A DNA stretch of 33,665 nt from an uncultured Planctomycetaceae bacterium (GTDB lineage Bacteria > Planctomycetota > Planctomycetia > Planctomycetales > Planctomycetaceae). The position numbers and the translations under genes are program-made. The stretch lies in assembly GCA_903871805.1 (NCBI GenBank), contig CAIQIE010000084.1, positions 1 to 33,665 of the forward strand, in the 5' to 3' direction. Shown here piece by piece: positions 8,724 to 17,201 of this stretch. How positions within the stretch are numbered: position 1 is the stretch's first letter; the number at the start of each line of letters is the position of its first letter. The notes beneath the pieces were generated by a model. It did no database searches. It saw nothing but the letters and a program-made list of their open reading frames with translations, and was not told the origin of the DNA.

Positions 8724-9445
8724 ACAAAACCATCCATGAATCAGCACCACAAAAACACTGCCGACTCACAGCGTAGCAGCCACTCCATCCTATGGTACTG
8801 TACTCTGGTTCCAGCGGGCGCGATCTGGAGCATCCCCACTGGAAGTCAATGCTGGCCTGGCGGCTGACAGGCACAGCGTTTTGAGGGATTCTAACAGTCT
8901 TTGCGGGTGCAATGCTTTTCCAAAACAGGCGGTTCGGAGTAAATTCGGGGTGCCCGTCGCCCATCTGCACGCTGGCGGCACTCTCGCAGAATACCGATGA
9001 CATTGGAAGTGGGTTCTGCAATCGAACAGAACCCTGAGCCAATCCCATTCGCAGGTAGCTGGCCCAGGATTTCACGGGCCCAGGATTTCACGCCTCGTTT
9101 AGCGACAGTGCGGCCGCACGGTGTACAGCCCCGGCACTCGGTGGAATGCATGTGCCACTGGGCCGCCCCCAGCTTGTCGCCAGTGACCGCATTGATTCAG
9201 CATCCTACTGAACTTTGGATACATCGCACGCAGAGCGCTCCACAATCGGTGCGCTGTACTGCCGAACCGCAGTAATTCGCAACCTTATGGCTGTTTGCGA
9301 GAGTTGACGCGTTCGATCTGCCCACGTATTTTCGAATTGCAGACGTAAGCTGGACATCCAAACTTTGAGTTATACGCAGGAGCAGCAAACTTCCCGAGTA
9401 TGGCTTCAGGGGATTCCAAGCTTCAAGTGGCCGGTAATTGACTCA
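8724..9445. other. Gene-poor spacer upstream of mcrB
   Basis: There are only short frames here with no domain I can name. Around 8900-8990 on the minus strand a peptide contains MGDGHPEF, faintly like the end of planctomycete DUF1559 proteins (usually DGSVRF), so a decayed DUF1559 gene is possible but not supported well enough to call. The spacer contains the 16-bp duplication listed separately. Confidence 0.4.
9061..9092. repeat. Exact 16-bp tandem duplication
   Basis: GGCCCAGGATTTCACG occurs twice head to tail (9061-9076 and 9077-9092) with no difference between copies, which suggests a recent slippage event in non-coding DNA. Confidence 0.9.
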
Positions 9446-9468
9446 GTCACTCGGCTTTTCCGGGTGAC
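9446..9468 (+). promoter_or_regulatory. Hairpin just upstream of the first PEP-CTERM gene
   Basis: GTCACTCGG (9446-9454) pairs with CCGGGTGAC (9460-9468) with one G-T pair and a 5-nt loop. It is followed by an AT-rich stretch with eight T (9480-9487) and then the gene's ribosome site GGAGA (9488-9492). It may be an attenuator-like structure, the terminator of an unseen transcript, or an operator; position suggests a role in expression of the gene at 9501. Confidence 0.4.
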
Positions 9469-9500
9469 TATATACATGTTTTTTTTCGGAGAGACATAAG

Positions 9501-10232
9501 ATGCCGTACACCCCCCTCAAACGAATCCTTTTCGCCGTCCTGCTCACATCCGTCGGGAAGCCCGGCGAAGTGTTTGCTGGAGTCATCGTCACTGTTTCAG
9601 GCCAGGCGAATCCCTACCTGGCTGGAATGCCAAATGGCAGCACTGCTCAGTATGGTGACAGAGCACCACAGCAGTCGCCCGCTGCGGTGTCCGGCCTCGT
9701 TCTTGTCCAAGGTCTCCCTGTGTATTTTTCTGCCACAGGTTCCGTTTCCTACAATGGATCGGTTTTTAACGGACCTGATGGCGGATTTGTGTTTAGCCGT
9801 GGTGCGGAGAATGGTTTCGCAGGCTATACCCTCACCGCCAATTCCCTTCTCGGTGTGTTTCTTGGAGCATCCCAACCGAACCTGAGCGTTGCACCGGCGG
9901 CGTTGGATTTCACTACGCCAGAGAGCCGAGAGTTTCTAACCCTATCGCCATCCCTTAAACAGCCATTCTTCATAGGCGATGGAAAGACGAGTAACGGAAT
10001 GAACCAGCAATTCATCGTTCCAATTGGAGCAACGCGATTATTCCTCGGAACTGCCGACGGCGGTGAGTGGTTAAACAACGCTGGTTCGTTTTCTGTCCAA
10101 GCCTGGACGGCCACAGCTCCCGAGCCATCGGGCGCCATTGCCGTGACGCTGATTCTTGTCGGATACGTGATTTACCAGTGCGCTTCGTGCCCCAAAACCA
10201 GCGGCAGTGACACTCCGGTCTCCAGTATGTGA
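9501..10232 (+). CDS. PEP-CTERM exported protein, carbohydrate-binding-like
   Basis: The product (243 aa) has an N-terminal signal peptide (KRILFAVLLTS, cleavage probably near residue 27). The body contains QFIVPIGATRLFLGTADGGEWLNNAGSFSV (segment about 170-200), a pattern common in PEP-CTERM proteins that resemble the PA-IL galactose-binding lectin fold. The C-terminus has PEP at 207-209, then a hydrophobic segment. The tail after the membrane segment (YQCASCPK, then about 13 neutral residues) is longer and less basic than the usual Arg-rich PEP-CTERM end, which is odd. GGAGA lies 8 nt before the ATG. Sorting by an exosortase to the envelope is expected for the class; none is encoded in this window. 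Ligand unknown. Confidence 0.8.
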   Translation: MPYTPLKRILFAVLLTSVGKPGEVFAGVIVTVSGQANPYLAGMPNGSTAQYGDRAPQQSPAAVSGLVLVQGLPVYFSATGSVSYNGSVFNGPDGGFVFSRGAENGFAGYTLTANSLLGVFLGASQPNLSVAPAALDFTTPESREFLTLSPSLKQPFFIGDGKTSNGMNQQFIVPIGATRLFLGTADGGEWLNNAGSFSVQAWTATAPEPSGAIAVTLILVGYVIYQCASCPKTSGSDTPVSSM

Positions 10233-10728
10233 GAATTCAATTAGGCAGGAAGGTTGTCAGCCTGGTCCTGGGGCCATTCGACGATTCGGCAGCCCGAGAC
10301 CGCTCCGAAATCATTACATGGGGTGCGATCCGGTCAAAGGTCGGAGCGGGGACACAGACCAGAACAGCGACTGGAGGGAGAGCGACGGTTTTGCCAGTGA
10401 GTAGCTTTTCGGAAACGCGAGGAGCGTGGGCAAGTGCTGTGTCCCCGGAGACTTTCCTCCCTGAGACTTTCCTTGACTTGATGGGACGTTTGGAGAAGTT
10501 CAGTATCCTGCGTTGAGCGGCAAGAGCTTGCCGAAGAATGAGTTGACGGCAAAGGCGGAACAAAGAACCAACGACTGAGGGCCTGAGGGAATAAAGATTA
10601 CCTGCCGAAAGTCCTGTTGAATTCACGATTGAACGCGCCATCGCTCTGCAGGATCTTCGAAGATCGGCAATGTCGCGATTCGTGTCTCTCGCTCATCGGC
10701 CAACGGGCGCAGTTAAATTCCAGAGCGA
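10233..10728. other. Intergenic region containing the second 115-bp repeat
   Basis: This 496-bp stretch lies between the ends of two genes facing each other. It holds copy 2 of the dispersed repeat; the rest shows no gene or clear terminator. Confidence 0.5.
10343..10457 (+). repeat. 115-bp dispersed repeat, copy 2
   Basis: The length and orientation are the same as 4427-4541, with about 80% ungapped identity. GGGGACAC (10348-10355) and GTGTCCCC (10439-10446) form an inverted pair near the ends, better preserved here than in copy 1. A second CTGAGACTTTCC follows directly (about 10461-10472), echoing the right end. Confidence 0.8.
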
Positions 10729-11442
10729 TCAATCATCATCATTATCTTCATCGTCGGAACCTTCAGATTCGCCAAGTGGAATCGTGATCCCCAGCCCGGG
10801 AAATGTTGTGCTCCTGGTTGTCCCGTTGTAGTTTTGGAACAGTCGGAGTGTGACGAAGCTGATCAACAGCAGGAACACCATTCCGAGAATTGGGTGGCTT
10901 GATGCAATTGCCTCGTCTGCGGATGCCTCTTTGCGACCCGTGAACATGCTCAAAGTGATGTTCTCGCCATGCCGAAGCGAATACCAGACGACTCCGACAA
11001 TGTGGGCGACTACCACGAGCATCAGCAAATACGAACTGATCTCGTGGAGTTCTTCCGCCGCTTCAATGCCCTGAGAAATCAGCAATCCGCTGACCGAAGT
11101 TGCCAGAACCAGTCCGAGCATCGCAAAAATGGCATAGCTGGAGCCGGCATTGTGACCGATGGATCGAGGTTCCGAACCATTCCAGATGCCGAGGATATAC
11201 CGCATCAGAGACATTGGACTAAACAAAAAAGACGTGAACCGTGCATAACGCGTCCCGGTGAATCCCCATACTATTCGAAGCAAAACCAGTACACCAGGCA
11301 TGATTCCGACAATCATGTGTGCCGTGAAGAGCGAGCTTTCTTCATTCGCTGTGAGAGCCATGGCTGCTGAGACAAAGAAGCCAATGGTCAGCAGCCAGTG
11401 AAAGATTCGCGTTGGCAGGTCCCAAATCAGTACTCGCGACAC
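10729..11442 (-). CDS. Cytochrome b561-like di-haem membrane protein
   Basis: The product (237 aa) resembles the bacterial cytochrome b561 / Ni-Fe hydrogenase cytochrome b group (transmembrane electron carriers). It opens with the hallmark VLIWDLPTRIFHW (H15). Four hydrophobic segments lie at about 14-30, 42-60, 102-122 and 136-155, with candidate haem-ligand histidines H15, H42, H133 and H147, and a further C-terminal hydrophobic segment at about 185-202. The C-terminus is a strongly acidic tail (GSDDEDNDDD). The GTG at 11440-11442 is chosen because AAGGAGG lies 7 nt upstream; an in-frame ATG at 11481 would add 13 non-conserved residues. The electron donor and acceptor are unknown and no partner redox gene is adjacent. 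Confidence 0.87.
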   Translation of the reverse strand: MSRVLIWDLPTRIFHWLLTIGFFVSAAMALTANEESSLFTAHMIVGIMPGVLVLLRIVWGFTGTRYARFTSFLFSPMSLMRYILGIWNGSEPRSIGHNAGSSYAIFAMLGLVLATSVSGLLISQGIEAAEELHEISSYLLMLVVVAHIVGVVWYSLRHGENITLSMFTGRKEASADEAIASSHPILGMVFLLLISFVTLRLFQNYNGTTRSTTFPGLGITIPLGESEGSDDEDNDDD

Positions 11443-11449
11443 GGCTGGT

Positions 11450-11456
11450 CCTCCTT
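11450..11456 (-). promoter_or_regulatory. Ribosome binding site fixing the GTG start of the b561-like gene
   Basis: AAGGAGG on the minus strand, 7 nt before GTG at 11440-11442, decides the start over the longer ATG option at 11481. Confidence 0.75.
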
Positions 11457-11891
11457 GTTGCAGGTGATAAACCTGAGACACTGCATTTTCAGATGACCCT
11501 CGCCTGGCGGCACCAAATAGCGATGATCTGCAAACATCGATCCGCAGAACTCACATACCGGAATCCGTGGTGAGTCTTGCTGTTATGGCGATGATTTCGG
11601 GGATGAATGCCAAATTTTCGTCAGCGTTGCACCCGGCCTTGTGACTCTGACATAGCCGATGCGGCACACACCATCCGTTCGTCCTCGTCGGGCCCACATC
11701 CAGACGCCATTTTTTTCTGGCCAACTGCGGTTTGAATTCTTCGGATCGCAGGTCTCATAGCATCATTCGGGCGGCCGAATGATGCTGCGAGAAAACAACG
11801 GTCACAGGGAGTGACCCTCGTTCAGCCTTGCTGGAACCAATTGCCCGCCGCTATCAGGATGGACGAAAATTGGTGTCGCCGGGTGGCGAAT
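11457..11891. other. Spacer between the b561-like and second PEP-CTERM genes
   Basis: This is 435 bp without a convincing gene. The only clear structure is the hairpin at 11759-11786. Confidence 0.45.
11759..11786 (-). terminator. Probable terminator hairpin after the second PEP-CTERM gene
   Basis: A perfect 12-bp stem (AGCATCATTCGG / CCGAATGATGCT) has a 4-nt loop GCGG, about 105 bp past the stop of the minus-strand gene ending at 11892. No T run follows, so termination is inferred from stem quality and position; a REP-like element is the alternative. Confidence 0.45.
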
Positions 11892-12629
11892 TCAAGAAAT
11901 CGCGAGTTGACGTCGCCGACGCTTGCGGGCGACAATTGCTGCCGCAAGAAAACCTAGACTAAGCACTGCAAACGAAGCAGGTTCCGGGCAGATGAAATGA
12001 CTTCCACCGGCATAACCAATGATTGGATCGTTGGGGTCGTTCTCATTACCGACTCGAAAGTACAAGGGAACTAACCGCGGCGGAACATGTTTCGATCCGA
12101 TAGGCGGAAGGGCCGTGATCTCCGGGGCCACCGTGACATGGAAGTCCCGGTTATAGAAATGCATCCCGGCCACATCGATCTCGAAGAGTACGTTAAAGAA
12201 GCTGTCGCCAGAGACAAAGGCCTCAGGACCGACCAATACCGGTGAGCCTGGGTCGGTCGTGATGACGTTCGTTATTGCTCCCAACGATGCTCCCTGCTGC
12301 ACGCCATTGTCGGCCCCGACCCTTACCGACAATGGTCCCTTGTCGCTGTTGCCCGTAAGCGTGACGCCCAGAAGTTCCGTGCTAATTGACCCCGTACCGT
12401 CGCCAAGCCCCACTTGCTGCTGCCTCTTGATGGAAAATGAGCCTGAAGACAATCGGATGTCTTGGGTGAATCCTCCCGGAAGGAAAGAATCGAAGATCTC
12501 GATCCGAAAGTCTCCGTACGAACACCCTACATTATCCGTCCCCGCAATAATGATGCCACCATTCACTTCAGAGAAATGCAGAATCGAAAGCACACCTGCC
12601 AACATAGAGAGAAGGCCCGATTTATTCAT
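11892..12629 (-). CDS. PEP-CTERM exported protein of unknown function
   Basis: The product (245 aa) has a signal peptide (LLSMLAGVLSILHFSEVNGG). Its body is rich in beta-type residues with no domain I recognise. The C-terminus has a textbook PEP-CTERM anchor: PEP at 215-217, hydrophobic SFAVLSLGFLAAAIV, then ARKRRRRQ. Such tails are cut and sorted by exosortases. AGGAGG lies 8 nt before the ATG, giving a confident start. The body contains a single Cys near the N-terminus (VGCSYGD) and one before PEP. It is probably a single-gene transcript ending at the hairpin near 11760. Confidence 0.85.
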   Translation of the reverse strand: MNKSGLLSMLAGVLSILHFSEVNGGIIIAGTDNVGCSYGDFRIEIFDSFLPGGFTQDIRLSSGSFSIKRQQQVGLGDGTGSISTELLGVTLTGNSDKGPLSVRVGADNGVQQGASLGAITNVITTDPGSPVLVGPEAFVSGDSFFNVLFEIDVAGMHFYNRDFHVTVAPEITALPPIGSKHVPPRLVPLYFRVGNENDPNDPIIGYAGGSHFICPEPASFAVLSLGFLAAAIVARKRRRRQLAIS

Positions 12630-13965
12630 TTTTTAATCCTCCTATACGAGATACAAAAAGAAATACCAACGGAACTGTTCAAGATTCGTAAAGTTCAAAG
12701 TTACGGCGGGCCCACGGCGGGCATAGCACCTTTTTCCAAACGGCTTCGATTTGGCTTCTGCAGATCGCAGGTACTTCATGCGGCCCCCGGAGATCCATGT
12801 GACATGGCTAGAAATAAAAGCTGCAGAGAAAATCCCCGAGCAGTTTTCTGACGCAAAGGGTCAGCGAACATTTATCTAGTGCGTCCCCGGATTGGTTTCC
12901 AGCGGAGCTAACAGATTGGTATTACTATGTAAGCCCCATTTCCTGGTTCATCAGCAAATCGTGGGGATGACGATCGATTTTCAACAGAGTGTTAGCGGCG
13001 ACTCATCGAAACCTTTCGCAGTCCCGTCCCAGATCGTGAATCCACAAGAACGACGGCCATCGATTCTTCATAGCATTTCACTGGAGACCAGAGACGCAGT
13101 TTCTATGCCAGGTTTGATTTGTGCGTTTGGCGAAAAATCTTGAGACTTTGAGTGCGGTTTTGGTACACACTTGTGTGACGGTTCGTCCACATCGAGTTTT
13201 TCAGTATCAGTGTTTTCGCGTCGAATGTTGATATGTCGAATGGTAGGAACTACGCCGCATGGGCGTATGTTCTTCAAGCCTCACTGGTCGGGTCGATATA
13301 CATGGACGACCTGAGCGGGCTTCCTGCAATGCTTTCGTCGGTGAGGGGGACAGGTCCAAATTCGCATTCCTTCATCAGACAACCTCGCACGGCGAAATTT
13401 CGTTGGCCGGCAACTTTGGTCATTCGCATTCTGCACTTGATGCGAACAGGCGCCCGACAAGGCCGTTTGCTGCGTATTGCTGTGGGGCCCGTCCCGCATT
13501 GCAGAACTCGTGCGCCGAAAACCTGCGATTGATCTTATTCCGGATTTTGGCTGGCAGATAAAGGATTGACTGACATAGCCACTTTCTGCCGATTACCCAT
13601 GGTTGATCAACTCATCTGATCAGGACGGAACGTAATTTGCCCGAAAGAAGTCTGCGTGATTCAGGCTGGAAGCCCGCTAACGCAGTTCTGGTTTCACAAC
13701 ACTGACTTTGGGCAGGACCTGCGGGCTTCGTTCCTTGAAGAATCATCTCCGGGGCAGACGTGCGTCTCGGTGGGTGCAATTCGGGGATGTAGTCAGGAGT
13801 TGTTGAATTCCTCCTGTCAATCGGTGTTGCGGCAGCAGTCTGTGTCTTCAAGTTGAACCAGAGGCAGGCCGTCTTGTGCGGGATTAAGGCGCGGATATTT
13901 GTCAGTCACACGGAAGAATCATTCTATCGGTTGATAACGCGATGTATTGTGCGAGGGGTTGTTAC
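12630..13965. other. Long gene-poor region upstream of the three-hydrolase unit
   Basis: About 1.3 kb with only short overlapping frames on both strands, none with a recognisable domain or a good ribosome site. It contains the ribosome site of the second PEP-CTERM gene (minus, near 12638-12643) and, at the right end, the GAGGGG ribosome site of the peptidase gene (13953-13958). The sequence may be decayed coding DNA; I cannot identify what it once encoded. Confidence 0.45.
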
Positions 13966-15771
13966 ATGGCAAAGCGGACGAAGGCAGAGTTATCTGAAAA
14001 GTCGCTGCTGCGTCCGTTCACGATCGTCGCTCAGGATCCTTCCGTGCGTTTGTCAAAGAAGCCGCTGTTTACTCAGGTGATGGTACCAGCCGAAACGCTC
14101 GCGCCGGGGCCATGGGGATATCGACTTCAGGTTATCGATTACGATTCATCGACTCAGACGCTGTACAAGGCATGGGCCGATACGGCGCCAGACGAGGGCT
14201 GTTTTGAGGACCCCTTCGCGGACAGTGCGGCGAAGGATCCGGAGTCGCTTCTGCAGGACCCAAAATTCCACCAATGCAATGCCTACGCGATCTCGATGCG
14301 TATTCTGGCACGCTTTGAACAGGCCCTGGGTCGCCGCGTGAGTTGGCAGTTTAAGACACACCAGCTTAAGATTGCTCCGCATGCATTTGCCGAAGCCAAT
14401 GCGTACTATTCCCGGCGGGACGAGTGCCTTTTGTTCGGCTATTTTCCGGGGAAACACGGGCCTGTTTTCAGTTGCCTTTCGCATGACGTCGTCGCCCACG
14501 AAACCACACATGCATTGGTTGACGGACTTCGCCAGAGATTTCTTGACCCTTCGTCGCCGGATCAGGCGGCCTTTCACGAAGGATTTTGCGATGTTGTGTC
14601 GCTGCTGTCGGTCTTCGCATTGCGAGATGTCGTCGATGCGGCCCTCAGGCTGACCGGGCGCAGTAATCTGACAACAAAACTTAGGCGAAAGCTTGTGAAT
14701 GGTCGGGTGCTCACTGCTGAAGCGATGCGGGAGTCAATACTGTTGAGTTTAGCTGAACAGATGGGACAGGAAATGTCGCTCGTTCGGGGACGTCCGTTGC
14801 GCGCGTCGGCGCGGCTGTCGCCAGGGACGCAGTATCTGACACAGGCGGAATTTCAATTGCCCCATCGTCGTGGAGAAATCTTTGTCGCGGCGATGATGCA
14901 GGCGTTTCTGGCCGTCGTCGAAGAGCGTATCCGCGGGCTTTCGGCTGAATCATTCGATGACACTGATACTTCAAGACCAATCTGGCTTGATCGAACACGC
15001 GTGCTGGAAGAAGCCGCAAAGGCGGCTGACCATCTGTTGACAATTGCGATTCGCGCCCTGGATTACACAATGCCAGTGCACCTGACATTCGCGGATTATC
15101 TTTCGGCGATGCTGACAGCCGACCGTGAGGTTGTTGGTGACGACGGTCTGTATGGATACCGTCCGAAACTCCTGGCGTCATTCCAGAGCTATGGGATCAA
15201 TCCCGCTTCAGACGATGACGAATCCGGGGTTTGGTTATCGGCGTCGAAATTGGAGGGACAATCAAAATTTAAAAAGCTTAGATATGGTGGAATTCATTTT
15301 CGATCCCTGCAGACGGATGTTGACGAAGTCTTCCGGTTCCTTTGGGAGAACAGAGTACCGCTGGAATTAACCGACGAGGTTTACACTCGTGTTTTGTCGG
15401 TTCGGCCATGCGTGAGACTTAGTCCTGATGGATTTTTCCTGCAGGAGACCGTTGCTGAGTACGTGCAGATCATTGATCTGACGCCACCTGACCTGCATCG
15501 AGTCAAAATCAGGGTTCCCAAAGCCATCAGCAGATCGATGCGGATTCGACTCACGGGAGGCGGAACGCTGATCTTTGATGAGTATGGTAAGCTTAAGTTT
15601 CATGTCCATAATCATGTGCTTCACGCCCGGAAGCAGGCTGAACGTATCGACTTTCTGTGGAATAACGGCTGGTTCCGTGACGGGCGGAGCATGACGACTG
15701 TCGATTTCTCGGGACTACACAGGCAGCGAATTCTGGATAGTCCGAGGTTTTCTGAGGAGGCCTGGCAATGA
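13966..15771 (+). CDS. Thermolysin-like (gluzincin) metallopeptidase, large
   Basis: The product (601 aa) has no signal peptide or membrane segment and is predicted cytoplasmic. A zinc peptidase core is visible: NAYYSRRDECLLFGY (about 145-159, in the position of the thermolysin NAFW...YGDG strand), VVAHETTHALVDG (HETTH at 178-182) and, 23 residues after the second His, FHEGFCDVVSLLS with E205 as the likely third zinc ligand. This is the M4 gluzincin layout. About 140 residues before and 380 after the core match nothing I know, so substrate and partner are unknown. GAGGGG lies 7 nt before ATG 13966. The stop overlaps the next gene's start (ATGA at 15768-15771). It is the first gene of a three-hydrolase unit. 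Confidence 0.82.
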   Translation: MAKRTKAELSEKSLLRPFTIVAQDPSVRLSKKPLFTQVMVPAETLAPGPWGYRLQVIDYDSSTQTLYKAWADTAPDEGCFEDPFADSAAKDPESLLQDPKFHQCNAYAISMRILARFEQALGRRVSWQFKTHQLKIAPHAFAEANAYYSRRDECLLFGYFPGKHGPVFSCLSHDVVAHETTHALVDGLRQRFLDPSSPDQAAFHEGFCDVVSLLSVFALRDVVDAALRLTGRSNLTTKLRRKLVNGRVLTAEAMRESILLSLAEQMGQEMSLVRGRPLRASARLSPGTQYLTQAEFQLPHRRGEIFVAAMMQAFLAVVEERIRGLSAESFDDTDTSRPIWLDRTRVLEEAAKAADHLLTIAIRALDYTMPVHLTFADYLSAMLTADREVVGDDGLYGYRPKLLASFQSYGINPASDDDESGVWLSASKLEGQSKFKKLRYGGIHFRSLQTDVDEVFRFLWENRVPLELTDEVYTRVLSVRPCVRLSPDGFFLQETVAEYVQIIDLTPPDLHRVKIRVPKAISRSMRIRLTGGGTLIFDEYGKLKFHVHNHVLHARKQAERIDFLWNNGWFRDGRSMTTVDFSGLHRQRILDSPRFSEEAWQ

Positions 15772-17156
15772 GCAATCCGACAAGCCTCACTCTTAGAACG
15801 TATCAGGTGGGGTTTGGTGACTGCTTTCTGCTGACGTTTCATTATCCGTCTCCCACGGGAGACCGACATATCCTGATTGATTTTGGGTCCACTCGCGCTC
15901 CGAACAAATTGCTGGCGAAGTTGCCTGCGGCCCTGCCGAAACAGCTTAAGAAGCAGTTTCCCGGTTTGAAGGCGCCCGTTTCCGCGTCGAAGCACATGGA
16001 GCTGGTTGCCGAGGATATTGCCGTTCAGTCCGGCGGTAAGCTGCATGTTGTAGTCGCCACACATCGCCACAAGGACCATATCAGCGGATTTGCCACCAAT
16101 ACAGAAGGAACAGCTTCCGGGAACATTATTCGCCGCCTGAAGCCTGATCTGGTCGTTCTGCCGTGGACGGAGCATCCGAAAGCAAAGACTGACGCCGAAG
16201 AAGCGCCCTCAACCATAGAAAACACGAGGGCATTCGTCTCAAGTCTTGCCGCGATGAATTCTTTTGCTGATGCCATCGAAAAGGAAGCCACTCGTCTGAT
16301 CAAATTGCGTGCTGAAGCTGGCAGGAAGAGCACGCCGACCCTGAATTCGCTGCAGTTTATGGGGGAAAACAGTATCGCCAACAAGTCTGCGATCAAAAAT
16401 CTGATGACGATGGGACGAAAGGTGGCCTATGTGAATTTCGGAAGTCGTGAAGGGAAATCGGCCCTTCATGCCTTGTTGCCTGGCATCACAACACACATTT
16501 TAGGACCACCAACTCTCGTTCAATCCGAAGCCATCCGAACTCAGCGATCTCGGGATAATGATGAGTTCTGGACCCTGGCAGCGACTGCCGCCTCAAGGTT
16601 TGTTGCAGGTGGTGAGCTGCTCTTCAGGGATGCCGAAGTTTCTGAAATTCCGCCTCATGCTGTCTGGCTCACTACGCGAATGGACAGAATGCGGCTGCAG
16701 TCCATGAGTGCTCTTGTGCGAGTGCTTGACGATGCGATGAACAACACGAGCGTGATTCTTTTGTTTGAAGCTGGAAAGGCTCGAAAGAAGTTTCTGTTTC
16801 CGGGAGATGCTCAAATTGAAAATTGGTTGTATGCGTTGTCTGCAGCTCCAGTCAAAGAGCGGAACCAAATTCGGAAACTGCTGATGGATGTGGATTTGTA
16901 TAAGGTTGGACATCATGGCAGCCTCAATGCAACACCAAAGACTCTCTGGGGATTGTTTGAGCATCGCAGCTCCGACGTCCACGCAGGCAGACGATTGTCG
17001 ACGGTGGTTTCCACGAAGTCCGGGGTGCATGGAAGGACCGAGGCGACGCGTGTGCCGAGAACAAAATTAATCAACGCGCTCAGGCACGACTCCAACCTGC
17101 AGAATACTAACGCCAGCCAGCAGTTCTTTCTGGAGTCGAAGTTCGACTTGCAATAA
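15768..17156 (+). CDS. Metallo-beta-lactamase-fold hydrolase, ComEC-like
   Basis: The product (462 aa) is a soluble MBL-fold protein. It opens with the ComEC/Rec2-type start YQVGFGDCFLLTF (12-24) and ILIDFGS (35-41). The metal-binding HxHxDH motif is intact (HRHKDH, 99-104), as are FPGDA (D347) and the late HHGS (H382-H383). About 200 residues between HxHxDH and the second half are a family-specific insertion. The fold covers nucleases, phosphodiesterases and lactonases, so the substrate cannot be named. Translation is coupled to the peptidase gene: ATG overlaps its stop, with GAGGAGG 7 nt upstream inside that gene. No membrane segments are present, so it is not a ComEC transporter. Confidence 0.85.
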   Translation: MSNPTSLTLRTYQVGFGDCFLLTFHYPSPTGDRHILIDFGSTRAPNKLLAKLPAALPKQLKKQFPGLKAPVSASKHMELVAEDIAVQSGGKLHVVVATHRHKDHISGFATNTEGTASGNIIRRLKPDLVVLPWTEHPKAKTDAEEAPSTIENTRAFVSSLAAMNSFADAIEKEATRLIKLRAEAGRKSTPTLNSLQFMGENSIANKSAIKNLMTMGRKVAYVNFGSREGKSALHALLPGITTHILGPPTLVQSEAIRTQRSRDNDEFWTLAATAASRFVAGGELLFRDAEVSEIPPHAVWLTTRMDRMRLQSMSALVRVLDDAMNNTSVILLFEAGKARKKFLFPGDAQIENWLYALSAAPVKERNQIRKLLMDVDLYKVGHHGSLNATPKTLWGLFEHRSSDVHAGRRLSTVVSTKSGVHGRTEATRVPRTKLINALRHDSNLQNTNASQQFFLESKFDLQ

Positions 17157-17201
17157 CGAATGATTTCCCGTTCCAGTGTGCATTCACAGGAGTATTGAAG
17201 C

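Noticed and set aside
8719..9151. Possible decayed DUF1559 (planctomycete pilin-like) gene on the minus strand with MGDGHPEF
   Set aside because: Only one short motif is similar and the frame around it lacks the N-terminal methylation motif and other family blocks.
11802..11900. Plus-strand peptide reading SALLEPIARRYQDGRKL before the second PEP-CTERM stop
   Set aside because: It looked protein-like but has an upstream stop, no start signal, and runs antisense into the end of the PEP-CTERM gene; no family recognised.
13233..13856. Several 65-100 residue frames on both strands in the large spacer
   Set aside because: They overlap each other, lack ribosome sites and show no domain or biased composition.
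13899..13927. TTGTCA and TTCTAT with 17-bp spacing before the hydrolase unit as a promoter
   Set aside because: The -10 box matches consensus at only three positions, which is too weak to annotate.
14146..15181. Minus-strand frames antisense to the peptidase gene
   Set aside because: The HETTH peptidase frame has a good ribosome site and an overlap with the next gene; the antisense frames show nothing recognisable.
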